NCBI RefSeq assembly: GCF_017163935.1
Contig: NZ_JABVZR010000001.1
Span: 2,790,001 to 2,854,000, forward strand
DNA from: Novosphingobium terrae
GTDB taxonomy: Bacteria; Pseudomonadota; Alphaproteobacteria; Sphingomonadales; Sphingomonadaceae
Length of the DNA: 64,000 bases
Direction: 5' to 3'
Under the pieces are notes generated by a model. That model saw nothing but the letters and a program-made list of their open reading frames with translations, made no database searches and was not told the origin of the DNA. A program made the translations under genes and the position numbers. Within the stretch, counting starts at the first letter, position 1, and each line of letters opens with the position of its first letter. Positions 17,973-26,187 of this stretch are shown one piece after another.

Positions 17973-18012
17973 CCTTAAGGAACACATGAACCTCGCGCTG
18001 CTCCTCACCTGA

Positions 18013-19053
<1,041 letters not shown>

Positions 19054-19060
19054 TGTGTGA

Positions 19061-19086
19061 GGGGCCCGGCCATAGAGCCGGGCCCC
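19061..19086. terminator. Terminator shared by asd and the convergent GlxA-type gene
   Basis: A perfect 10-bp stem, GGGGCCCGGC with GCCGGGCCCC, with a 6-base loop, followed by TTTC on the plus strand. It lies between the two convergent stop codons (19053 and 19092). Confidence 0.8.
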
Positions 19087-19091
19087 TTTCA

Positions 19092-20069
19092 TCACGCTCC
19101 GCCATCCTCCAGACGAAAACTGCCGCGATAGGCCGCCGGGCTGACGCCCAGCCGTTTCTGAAACACCACACGCATCTGCTCGGCACTGCCGAAGCCGCAT
19201 TCGAAAGCCACCAGCTTGAGCGGCTTGCTGGTCCCCTCCAGCAGATTGCGCGCATAGTCGATGCGCACCCCTTCCACGAAATCGTGAGGGGTGAGCGACA
19301 ATTCCTGCGTGAACATCCGCGCCAGACTGCGCGGGCTGGTGCCAGCGATCCCGGCCAGCCGCTCAACCGGGAAAGCCTCCTGCACATGGTCCCGCACATA
19401 GGCCTGCACCCGTGCCAGAGGGGACTCGGGCGGCGATTGCGGCACCAGATAAGGGCTGAACTGCGATTGCCCGCCCTGCCGCTGCGCCGCCACCACCAGC
19501 CGCCTGGCGCAGGAGAGAGCCACCTCCGCGCCATGATCCTCGGCCACCAGCGCCAGAGTCAGATCGATCCCGGCCGTCACGCCTGCCGAGGTCACCAGCG
19601 GCCCGTCGCGCAGATAGATGCGATCGAATTCGACCGTCGCTCTGGGAAACATGGCGGCAAGCTGTGAGGCGACCTGCCAATGGGTGGTCGCCCTGCGGTC
19701 ATCGAGCAGCCCTGCCCGCCCCAGCGCAAAAGCGCCCGTGCAGATCGAGCCATAGCGCTTGGCCCGCGTTCCCCAATCGCACAGCCATGCGCTCATGGCG
19801 CTGTCCTTCGGCCTGTCCGGCAGCGCCGGGCCGCCCGCGACCAGCGCGGTATCGAACGCCATCGTGGCTTCCGCGAAATCCAGATCGGGCGTCATGGACA
19901 ATCCGTTGGAGGCGCGCATCGGGCACCTCTCCGCGCCGATCACCGTGATCTCGTAAAGGTCCTGCGGCGCGATAAAGCTGTTGGCCTCGGCAAAGACATC
20001 GAGCGGCCCGGCCACATCGAGCGCCTGCACACCATCGTGAATGATCAGGGCAACCGATCTTGTGCTCAT
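19092..20069 (-). CDS. GlxA-family transcriptional regulator (DJ-1/PfpI domain plus AraC helix-turn-helix)
   Basis: A 325-residue regulator. The N-terminal DJ-1/PfpI-like domain (about residues 1-190) keeps the nucleophile-elbow Cys in GSICTGAF and a His in ATTHW. The C-terminal AraC-type DNA-binding domain runs from VQAYVRDHV to LGVSPAAYR. Such proteins are related to isonitrile hydratase and often regulate nitrogen-compound enzymes. ATG 20069 is favoured because GAGGA lies upstream; a longer frame reaching 20288 has no ribosome site. It diverges from the HD-domain gene (229 bp apart), the likely target given the nitrile/cyanamide theme. Confidence 0.85.
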   Translation of the reverse strand: MSTRSVALIIHDGVQALDVAGPLDVFAEANSFIAPQDLYEITVIGAERCPMRASNGLSMTPDLDFAEATMAFDTALVAGGPALPDRPKDSAMSAWLCDWGTRAKRYGSICTGAFALGRAGLLDDRRATTHWQVASQLAAMFPRATVEFDRIYLRDGPLVTSAGVTAGIDLTLALVAEDHGAEVALSCARRLVVAAQRQGGQSQFSPYLVPQSPPESPLARVQAYVRDHVQEAFPVERLAGIAGTSPRSLARMFTQELSLTPHDFVEGVRIDYARNLLEGTSKPLKLVAFECGFGSAEQMRVVFQKRLGVSPAAYRGSFRLEDGGA

Positions 20070-20298
20070 GGCCTGTTTTTCCTCAAACATGCTCAGGCGG
20101 AAACCGAGGGGGTTTTGGCAGGATCTCCGGCCTCGCTCCGGTTGCGGCGCTGGCCATGCCCGTCGCATAGAATGGGTGTCGAGACCAGAGGCTCTCCCCC
20201 GTCCCTGATGCACCGCCTCCGGCCTCGGCACCTGCTTCCACCACGCGGCTGCCGCCCATTCCCGGGCGCGAGGACCCGCGCCTGCCACGGAGACGACA

Positions 20299-20958
20299 AT
20301 GGCTTCCCATCAGACAATCCCCTCTAGCATCGACGGCATCACCATCCCCGACAGCACGCTGGCCCGCGCGATCACGCAGTTCGTGCGCGACACTGAAACC
20401 GATCTTCTGTTCAACCATTCGAGCCGGGTCTATCTCTTCGGCGCTCTGGCGGGCAAGCAGCGCGGGCTCAGCTTCGATGCCGAGCTGCTCTATGCCGCCG
20501 CCATGTTCCACGACATGGGGCTGATGCCGGATCACAGCAGCCACGATCACCGTTTCGAGGTGGATGGCGCGGATGCCGCACGCAGCTTCCTGAGCAGCCA
20601 TGGCATCGGTCAATATGATCTCGATACGGTGTGGACAGCCATTGCCCTGCACACCACGCCGGGCGTGCCAGAGTTCATGCATCCGGTGATTGCGCTCACC
20701 ACCGCGGGCGTCGAGATGGATGTGCTGGGCCTGACCTATGGCCAATATGCTGACGATGTCCGCGAGGCGGTGGTGGCGGCCTTTCCGCGCACGCCCAACT
20801 TCAAGGAGGACATCATTCAGGCCTTCTATGACGGCATCAAGCACAAGCCGGACACGACGTTCGGCAATGTGAAGGGCGATGTCATCGCCGACAAGCAGCC
20901 CCATTTCCACAAGGGCAATTTCTGCAGCGTGATCCGCCAGTCACGCTGGGCGGCCTGA
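20299..20958 (+). CDS. HD-domain hydrolase, cyanamide-hydratase-like
   Basis: A 219-residue metal-dependent HD protein. The motif order is H in FNHSSRV, the HD pair in AMFHDMGL, a further H in DHRFEVDGADAAR and H in IALHTTPG. This matches the cyanamide hydratase (Cah/DDI2-like) branch, which hydrates cyanamide to urea. Length is normal. The gene diverges from a GlxA-type regulator whose relatives control or resemble isonitrile hydratases, which supports a role in detoxifying small nitrogen compounds. Other HD-family activities remain possible. Confidence 0.75.
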   Translation: MASHQTIPSSIDGITIPDSTLARAITQFVRDTETDLLFNHSSRVYLFGALAGKQRGLSFDAELLYAAAMFHDMGLMPDHSSHDHRFEVDGADAARSFLSSHGIGQYDLDTVWTAIALHTTPGVPEFMHPVIALTTAGVEMDVLGLTYGQYADDVREAVVAAFPRTPNFKEDIIQAFYDGIKHKPDTTFGNVKGDVIADKQPHFHKGNFCSVIRQSRWAA

Positions 20959-20965
20959 ACGGGTG

Positions 20966-21000
20966 AGATGGCTGGCTGCCTTACGGGCAGCCAGCCATCT
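20966..21000. terminator. Hairpin between convergent HD-domain and FAD-monooxygenase genes
   Basis: A perfect 15-bp stem starts AGATGGCTGG and ends CCAGCCATCT, with a 5-base loop, in the 53-bp gap between the two convergent stop codons. It has no T-run on either side, but its stability and place suggest a bidirectional terminator. Confidence 0.65.
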
Positions 21001-21011
21001 GTGGCGCATGA

Positions 21012-22532
21012 TCACGCGAGGGAGGATGTGGCTGGTCCATCCTCGAAAAAGGCCCGCAGCGCCTGATCCAGCTCGTCGGTCTCGACCAGCGCAGCCAGAT
21101 AGCCATCGGGTCGCACCAGCGCCCATTGACCGGCGGCCAGCCCATAGGCGCCGGCGATATGCCCGCCCTCATCGACCAGATCGCCCCCATCCCCGATCAC
21201 CGCGATGCGCAAGCCCGCGCGCGGCACGGGGCGCTCCACGGCATCGAAACCGAGCAAGGTCCAATGCGGCCCGGCAAACACCGAGAACAAACGCATCGGC
21301 TGGCCAGCCCGCCCCCGGCATGGCGCATCGGGCGCGCGGTCGCCCGGCTGAAGCCGCAGGTCGTTGAGGCGGGACGGCCGTGACAGAGACGATGCGCGAT
21401 AGCCCAGATCGAGCTGGCGCGCCTCACGGTCACGGCGCATCGTGCCTTGCTTGGCCTCGCCCAGCAGTCGCGTCGCCAGCCCCAGCATGCCCGCCGCGAT
21501 GGGGCGCCGCTCTTCCTCATAGGTGTCGAGCAGGGCCTCCGGAGCTCCAGCGATCACCGCCGCCAGCTTCCAGCCCAGATTATAGGCATCCTGCACGCTG
21601 GTGTTGAGCCCCTGCCCGCCCGTCGGCGGATGGGTATGCGCCGCATCGCCTGCCAGAAACACCCGCCCGACGCGATAGCGATCCGCCAGCCTTGCGTTCA
21701 TCGAATAGGCCGAGGCCCAGGACACATCCCGCACCACAATGTCGCCGCGCCCGGTGCGCTGAGCGATCAGGCTGGTCAGGGCGGCGGCAGACAGGTCCAC
21801 ATCGCCTTCCAGCGGCACCGGTCCCTGCAACTGGAACAGATCCGTGCCCGCCAGCGGACAGGCCATCAGCTGCGTGGCGGGGGAGCCGATCTGGAAGCGA
21901 TGCCACGCCAGCCGGTCGAGCCCTTCCAGTCGCACATCGGCGACCAGCGCCCGCACGCCCAGCGTCTCGCCCGGAAAGCCGATGCCCAGCGCATGCCGCA
22001 CAAAGCTGCGTCCACCATCGGTTCCGATCAGATAGCGGGCGCGGACAGCATACTCACCTTGCGCATCCTCGATAAGGGCCGAGACGCCATCCGCATCCTG
22101 CTCGAACCCGGCCAACCGCCGTCCGAACTGCGGACGGTGGCCCAATTCGGCCAGCCTCTCGCGCATCACGGCTTCGGTGCGGAACTGGGCGATCATCAGC
22201 GGGGCAGCATAGGGCTCGGACGGGCTTGGCGAGACCTCTTCGCCCGTCAGCAGGGATTCCTCCGTGGTGCCATCCTGACGATACTGCCGGAGCGGCGGAT
22301 AGGGCGCCCCCGCCGCCGCCAGCCGATCGACCAGACCAAGGTCCTCAAAAACCTCCAGCGTGCGGGGCTGGATGCCCTTGCCGCGCGATCCTCCGAAAGG
22401 CTTTGCGTTTTGCTCGATCAGCATGAAGGCGATGCCGCGCCGCGCCAGATCGATGGCAAGCGCCAGCCCCGCGGCACCGGCGCCGCAGATCAGGACATCG
22501 GTGTCGAAACTCTTTGGCGTGTCGAAAGACAT
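21012..22532 (-). CDS. FAD-dependent aromatic monooxygenase (PheA/TfdB/MhpA type)
   Basis: A 506-residue flavoprotein hydroxylase. The N-terminal dinucleotide motif is LICGAGAAGLALAIDLARRG (in the first 35 residues). A mid-protein DG fingerprint is in GTDGGRSFVRHALGI. The FAD ribityl motif is in VFLAGDAAHTHPPTGGQGLN near residue 300. A thioredoxin-like C-terminal domain follows. The family uses NAD(P)H and O2 to hydroxylate phenolic rings. The second ATG (22532) has GGAG six bases upstream, so I prefer it to 22538. The gene diverges from a marR gene across paired operator-like sites, so it is probably induced by a phenolic ligand. Confidence 0.88.
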   Translation of the reverse strand: MSFDTPKSFDTDVLICGAGAAGLALAIDLARRGIAFMLIEQNAKPFGGSRGKGIQPRTLEVFEDLGLVDRLAAAGAPYPPLRQYRQDGTTEESLLTGEEVSPSPSEPYAAPLMIAQFRTEAVMRERLAELGHRPQFGRRLAGFEQDADGVSALIEDAQGEYAVRARYLIGTDGGRSFVRHALGIGFPGETLGVRALVADVRLEGLDRLAWHRFQIGSPATQLMACPLAGTDLFQLQGPVPLEGDVDLSAAALTSLIAQRTGRGDIVVRDVSWASAYSMNARLADRYRVGRVFLAGDAAHTHPPTGGQGLNTSVQDAYNLGWKLAAVIAGAPEALLDTYEEERRPIAAGMLGLATRLLGEAKQGTMRRDREARQLDLGYRASSLSRPSRLNDLRLQPGDRAPDAPCRGRAGQPMRLFSVFAGPHWTLLGFDAVERPVPRAGLRIAVIGDGGDLVDEGGHIAGAYGLAAGQWALVRPDGYLAALVETDELDQALRAFFEDGPATSSLA

Positions 22533-22551
22533 TGGCATCTCCGCGAATCAA

Positions 22552-22566
22552 TGTGTATTATGCACA
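22552..22566. promoter_or_regulatory. MarR-type operator, site 1
   Basis: TGTGTATTATGCACA is an imperfect palindrome 20 bases before the FAD-monooxygenase start. It matches site 2 at 12 of 15 positions. Two such sites in a divergent marR/target gap are typical of MarR autoregulation. Confidence 0.5.
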
Positions 22567-22598
22567 TATATTCCGCCGCATGATGAGGCAAGAAAAAG

Positions 22599-22613
22599 CG
22601 TGAATAATGCACA
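22599..22613. promoter_or_regulatory. MarR-type operator, site 2
   Basis: CGTGAATAATGCACA resembles site 1 (12 of 15 identical) and overlaps the GTG start codon of the marR gene, a position suited to autorepression. Confidence 0.45.
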
Positions 22614-23052
22614 CAATTGCGACATCCTGCGTGGCCTCCATGCCGCGCTCATCGATGTGGTCGATGAGATCAACCGGCCCCGGCGCGACGACCGGCTGAT
22701 CGAGGAGGCCGGGATTCCGCTGGATCGCGCCCTGTTTCCGCTGCTGGCGCGCATTGGCCGCTATGGGCCGATCGGCGTCGTCGATCTGGCCGACCGCACC
22801 GGGCGGGATCACACCACCGTCAGCCGCCAGATGACGAAACTGGAAGAACTGGGCCTGATCGAACGCCAAGCCTCGGCGCGGGACAAGCGGGTGCGCGAAG
22901 CCACCGTCAGCGCCAGGGGCCAGGCCATGATCGATACGCTGAACGCCGCGCGGGAAAGGCTGGCCAACCGCATTCTGGCCTCATGGACCGACCCTGAACT
23001 CGATCAGCTGCGGCACCTGCTGCGCCGATTTGCCGACGATCTGATGCGTTAG
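22600..23052 (+). CDS. MarR-family transcriptional regulator
   Basis: A 150-residue winged-helix regulator. The recognition region is IGVVDLADRTGRDHTTVSRQ, followed by the wing (IERQASARDKRVREATVSARG) and the C-terminal dimerisation helices. GTG 22600 is the chosen start: frames extending further upstream run through the divergent gene, and GAGG lies about 12 bases before. The two operator-like sites in the gap to the FAD-monooxygenase suggest it represses both itself and that gene. Its last bases overlap the stop of the convergent VOC gene. Confidence 0.87.
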   Translation: MNNAHNCDILRGLHAALIDVVDEINRPRRDDRLIEEAGIPLDRALFPLLARIGRYGPIGVVDLADRTGRDHTTVSRQMTKLEELGLIERQASARDKRVREATVSARGQAMIDTLNAARERLANRILASWTDPELDQLRHLLRRFADDLMR

Positions 23053-23435
23053 GCTTCCCAAACAGCCTGCGGGATGTTCTGCCCGATGCGCCACAGCACA
23101 CCGCTGGGATCATCCAGCGTGAAATCGCGGATACCCCATGGCCGGTCTTCCGGCGGCGCGGCACGCACGCCATAAAGCAGCGCAAGCTGCGCCGCTTCGA
23201 CATGGCCCCACCAGGCATCGACGTCCTCGACCAGCAGATGCATCATAAAGTTATCGGCATGCTCCTGCCGATAGAAACGCTGCAGCAGGAAGCTGGTCTG
23301 CCCGGCATGGAAATAGGCCAGATCATCGGAGGACCATGCTTCGACAAAGCCAAGATCGGCATAAAAGCGGCGCGAAAGATCGAAATCCTTCGCCGGGATG
23401 AAGGCCTTGATCTCGACGGTTGCCAGATTGCTCAT
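23049..23435 (-). CDS. VOC/glyoxalase-family protein
   Basis: A 128-residue vicinal-oxygen-chelate protein, with EIKAFIPAKDFDLSRRFYADLGF at the N-terminus, MHLLVEDVDAWW in the middle and DPSGVLWRIGQ at the C-terminus. These small proteins include glyoxalases, bleomycin-binding proteins and enzymes of unknown substrate. ATG 23435 overlaps the stop of the upstream ArsR gene in an ATGA junction, so translation is coupled; an ATG at 23447 is less likely. It is the third gene of an SRPBCC-ArsR-VOC operon. Confidence 0.8.
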   Translation of the reverse strand: MSNLATVEIKAFIPAKDFDLSRRFYADLGFVEAWSSDDLAYFHAGQTSFLLQRFYRQEHADNFMMHLLVEDVDAWWGHVEAAQLALLYGVRAAPPEDRPWGIRDFTLDDPSGVLWRIGQNIPQAVWEA

Positions 23436-23839
23436 GGCTGTATCCATAGCGGCCGCCGCGTGGGGGGGCCATCCTGCAAGGTTTCATCCTGCGCGCCCTC
23501 GACATAGCTTTGCAGGCGCTGCAGCCGCAGATCCCATTGCCGCGACACCTGATCGAGGCAGGCGCGGGCCATCGCCAGCCGATCCGCCCGAACCTGCCAC
23601 TGGCGATGCCGCCCGAGGCGCATGCTGTCGACCAGCCCCGCCCCTTCCAGCACCTGCAGATGCTTGGTCAGCCCCTGACGCGACAGGCCGGACCAGCCAT
23701 CCCCCAGCATGACGGTCGAGAGCGGCCCCTCATCGCACAGGCGCGCCACGATCGCCCAGCGAAAGGGCTCGCCCAGCGCGGCGAACATCGCGACAGCATC
23801 GGGCGGAGGTGATGAGCCGCCCGAACCCGGCTCCGGCAT
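23432..23839 (-). CDS. ArsR-family winged-helix regulator
   Basis: A 135-residue ArsR/SmtB-type repressor (ALGEPFRWAIVARLCDEGPLS, SRQGLTKHLQVLEGAGLVDSM, then RHRQWQVRADRL). It has no metal-binding Cys cluster, so it belongs to the non-metal branch usually paired with SRPBCC genes, as here. Its ATG overlaps the SRPBCC stop and its stop overlaps the VOC start. It probably represses its own operon through the palindrome at 24337-24356. Confidence 0.85.
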   Translation of the reverse strand: MPEPGSGGSSPPPDAVAMFAALGEPFRWAIVARLCDEGPLSTVMLGDGWSGLSRQGLTKHLQVLEGAGLVDSMRLGRHRQWQVRADRLAMARACLDQVSRQWDLRLQRLQSYVEGAQDETLQDGPPTRRPLWIQP

Positions 23840-24336
23840 CAGGCCTGACCCGCTTCAAGCGCCAGATAGCGCTCGATCAGCCTTGTCTGATGCTGCCAGC
23901 CGCCATCATTGGCCTGCCAGGCCATCGCCCGACGGGCCAGCGGCAATTGGTCAAAGCCGGTCTCGGTGATGCTGAGCAGCACCCCGCCCTCGGCATCGCT
24001 CAGGGTGAAGGTCACCAGCGTCATGGGCTCGGCCTCATAGTCATGGGCCGGGTCGATGGCGAAGGGATGCCAGCGGAAGGCGAAACTGTGCATCGGCTCG
24101 ATCCGCTCGACAAACACCTTGAAGGCCGTGCCGCGATGCGGCTCCTGCAAGGCGGCCACAGCGGGGTCGACCGTGGTCGGCGTGATCCTGCCGACGATCT
24201 CCTGCCCCGCCACGAAAGGCCCATCGAAGGCGACGCCGAACCATGTTCCGAATTGAGCGGAATCACTGATCGCCTGCCAGACACGCTCTCGCGAGGCACG
24301 AAGGATCACCTGCTTCTCGACCTGATCGGTGTTCAT
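23839..24336 (-). CDS. SRPBCC (AHSA1-type) domain protein
   Basis: A 165-residue START/Bet-v1-fold protein of the AHSA1 branch. It shows VILRASRERVWQAISDSAQFGTWFG at the start, FRWHPF in the middle and VTFTLSDAEGGVLLSITETGFDQLP near the end. Function in bacteria is generally unknown; the fold binds hydrophobic ligands. ATG 24336 has a perfect AGGAGG five to ten bases upstream. It is the first gene of the operon with ArsR and VOC, the recurrent ArsR-SRPBCC pairing. Confidence 0.85.
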   Translation of the reverse strand: MNTDQVEKQVILRASRERVWQAISDSAQFGTWFGVAFDGPFVAGQEIVGRITPTTVDPAVAALQEPHRGTAFKVFVERIEPMHSFAFRWHPFAIDPAHDYEAEPMTLVTFTLSDAEGGVLLSITETGFDQLPLARRAMAWQANDGGWQHQTRLIERYLALEAGQA

Positions 24337-24356
24337 AAGCAACCTCCTGGTTGCTT
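24337..24356. promoter_or_regulatory. Palindrome overlapping the SRPBCC ribosome site, candidate ArsR operator
   Basis: AAGCAACC and GGTTGCTT form a perfect 8-bp inverted repeat with the spacer TCCT. On the minus strand the centre is AGGAGG, the ribosome-binding site of the SRPBCC gene. It can act as an ArsR operator or as an RNA hairpin that exposes the ribosome site in its loop. Confidence 0.5.
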
Positions 24357-24415
24357 CCTGATAGCCCAACCGGGCTTCAGGCGCAATCTTCCGGTTGCGC
24401 CTGAAGGGCTGCCTT

Positions 24416-25984
24416 TCAGCGCGGCTTATGGATCAGATCGATCAGCGCACGGTGGTCAGGCAAGGTTGCAATGGCCTGAGGCGCGGCCTTGTGCAGCGCC
24501 GCCACCGCCGAGAGCACCTTGCCGGCCTCGGCAGGATCGGCATCGATGGCGCCGCGCCCGGCCTGAGTCTCAAAGCCCATGCCGTTGAGGATGTAACCCC
24601 AGCTGGGCGGCAGGAAGCTCTCATGGTCCACCACGAAATCGAAGCGGGATGGCACGCGGTGGCGCCATTGCTCGATGCGGTCACGCAGGGTGTCGCTCCA
24701 GCTGGCGGGGTCGGTGTTGTCGCGCCAATAGGGCGTGTCGCGGCGGTGGCTGATGCAGTAATGCAGCTTCAGGAAATCGGTGATCGCGGCAAAGCGCGCT
24801 TCCATCGTGCGGTTGAAGCTGCGCGCGCTGGCGGCCATCACGGCGGGGTCGGAGGGCACTGCCAGCATCTGGCCCAGCAGATGAGCCGCCACCTCGATCA
24901 GCATGATGCCGGTGGATTCCAGCGGCTCGAAGAAACCGGCGGCCAGACCCACGGCGGCGCAATTGCCGATCCACTGCTTCGCGCGATAGCCGGTGCGGAA
25001 TTGCAGGCGGCGGGTGGAGAGTTTGTCGCCCGCAGGCCCGGCATAGCGGCGGATGGTCGCCTCGGCCTCATCGTCGGACATATGGGCGCTGGAATAGACG
25101 CAGCCGGTGCCGCGCCGGTCCGGCAGAGCAATGTCCCAGATCCAGCCGGCCTCATGCGCCGTGGCCTGCGTGTAGGGGGCAATGGGTTGGCCAGGCTCCG
25201 TATCGGGGATCTGCATGGCCACGGCGCGATCGTTGAGCAGCACATCGCCCACCGGCACGAAGGGCGAGCCCAGTGCCTCGCCGATCAGCATGGAGGCCAG
25301 ACCCGAGCAATCGATGAAGAAATCCCCGGCGATCTCCGGGCTGCCATCCCTGGGCAGAATGGCGGCGATCTGACCCTCTTCGGTCAGCCGGGCCGAGGCG
25401 ATGGTGGTTTCGATACGCTTCACGCCGCGCGCCTGCGCCATCTGGCGCAGCCATGCCGCCAGCGAGGTCGCATCGAAGTGATAGGCATAGTTGAGGGGCC
25501 CGGCGAAATCCGGGTCCTGAGCGCGCTTCGGGGCGCGGCCCGCGTGGATCACCGCCTCCTGCACCGAAAGCGAGCCTGCCCATGAGGGGCGGCGCGGATC
25601 GACGCTGCTGTCCAGCCAGTAGGGCAGCAGGCGTTCATCGAAATTGTCGCGCGGCAGATCGAAGGGGTGGAAGTAATCGTCGGCATGCGATCCCGGCGTG
25701 GGCTTGCCCGCCCAGCCAACAAAGCGCACGCCCTGTTTGAAGGTGGCGCGGGCGGCGCGCATAAAGCTGCGCTCATCCCCGCCCGGGAGCCCCTGCCCCA
25801 GCCTTGCCACCGTGCCTCGCAGCGTGGGAAAGCTGCCCTCACCCACGCCGATGATGCCGATTTCGGCGGATTCGACCAGCGTGATCGCCCAGCTGCCGCG
25901 CGGCAGCGCCTGCGCCAGCGAAGCCGCCGTCATCCAGCCTGCCGTGCCGCCGCCTACGATCACCAGATGGCGCGTCTCTGTCAT
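24416..25984 (-). CDS. Tryptophan-halogenase-family flavoprotein, second copy
   Basis: A 522-residue flavin-dependent halogenase-family protein. It has GGGTAGW at residues 11-17, the catalytic Lys K83 in ATFKQGVRF, and GWIWDIALP (W281, W283) for the W-x-W-x-I-P motif with Ala instead of Pro. The halide/catalytic loop is intact as E356-S-T-G, unlike the paralogue at 4524-6068. Such proteins need reduced FAD from a separate reductase, which is not seen nearby. It is not in an evident operon: the SRPBCC gene is a separate unit and the GT87-like gene lies 203 bp upstream. A perfect 16-bp palindrome overlaps its likely -35, suggesting LacI-type control. Confidence 0.85.
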   Translation of the reverse strand: MTETRHLVIVGGGTAGWMTAASLAQALPRGSWAITLVESAEIGIIGVGEGSFPTLRGTVARLGQGLPGGDERSFMRAARATFKQGVRFVGWAGKPTPGSHADDYFHPFDLPRDNFDERLLPYWLDSSVDPRRPSWAGSLSVQEAVIHAGRAPKRAQDPDFAGPLNYAYHFDATSLAAWLRQMAQARGVKRIETTIASARLTEEGQIAAILPRDGSPEIAGDFFIDCSGLASMLIGEALGSPFVPVGDVLLNDRAVAMQIPDTEPGQPIAPYTQATAHEAGWIWDIALPDRRGTGCVYSSAHMSDDEAEATIRRYAGPAGDKLSTRRLQFRTGYRAKQWIGNCAAVGLAAGFFEPLESTGIMLIEVAAHLLGQMLAVPSDPAVMAASARSFNRTMEARFAAITDFLKLHYCISHRRDTPYWRDNTDPASWSDTLRDRIEQWRHRVPSRFDFVVDHESFLPPSWGYILNGMGFETQAGRGAIDADPAEAGKVLSAVAALHKAAPQAIATLPDHRALIDLIHKPR

Positions 25985-26119
25985 GCCCGTCTTTCCGTTC
26001 GAGGCGATATGGACATCGTCAGAGCCGCAAGCGCCGGGCTTGCGGCAGGCCTATGCCATAACATCCATCAGATCCCTGTTCATGCCTTTCCAGCATGTGT
26101 GAGGGTGATCTGTCCTGTT

Positions 26120-26135
26120 TTGACATCGATGTCAA
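26120..26135. promoter_or_regulatory. Perfect palindromic operator before the second halogenase gene
   Basis: TTGACATCGATGTCAA is its own reverse complement. On the minus strand its first six bases are a consensus -35 (TTGACA), followed 17 bases later by the weak -10 CAGATC. Length, CG centre and place fit a LacI-family operator distinct from the TAGCGCTA type. No regulator gene is adjacent. Confidence 0.5.
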
Positions 26136-26187
26136 CAGCACTTCACCGGCAGAAGTGGAAGCCTCTGCGGCGCTACCGGTTTGAACG

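Noticed and set aside
26160..26180. GGCGCTACCGG as a further copy of the TAGCGCTA operator
   Set aside because: Only half of the palindrome matches, and the position does not fit a promoter; the full palindrome at 26120 is the better operator.
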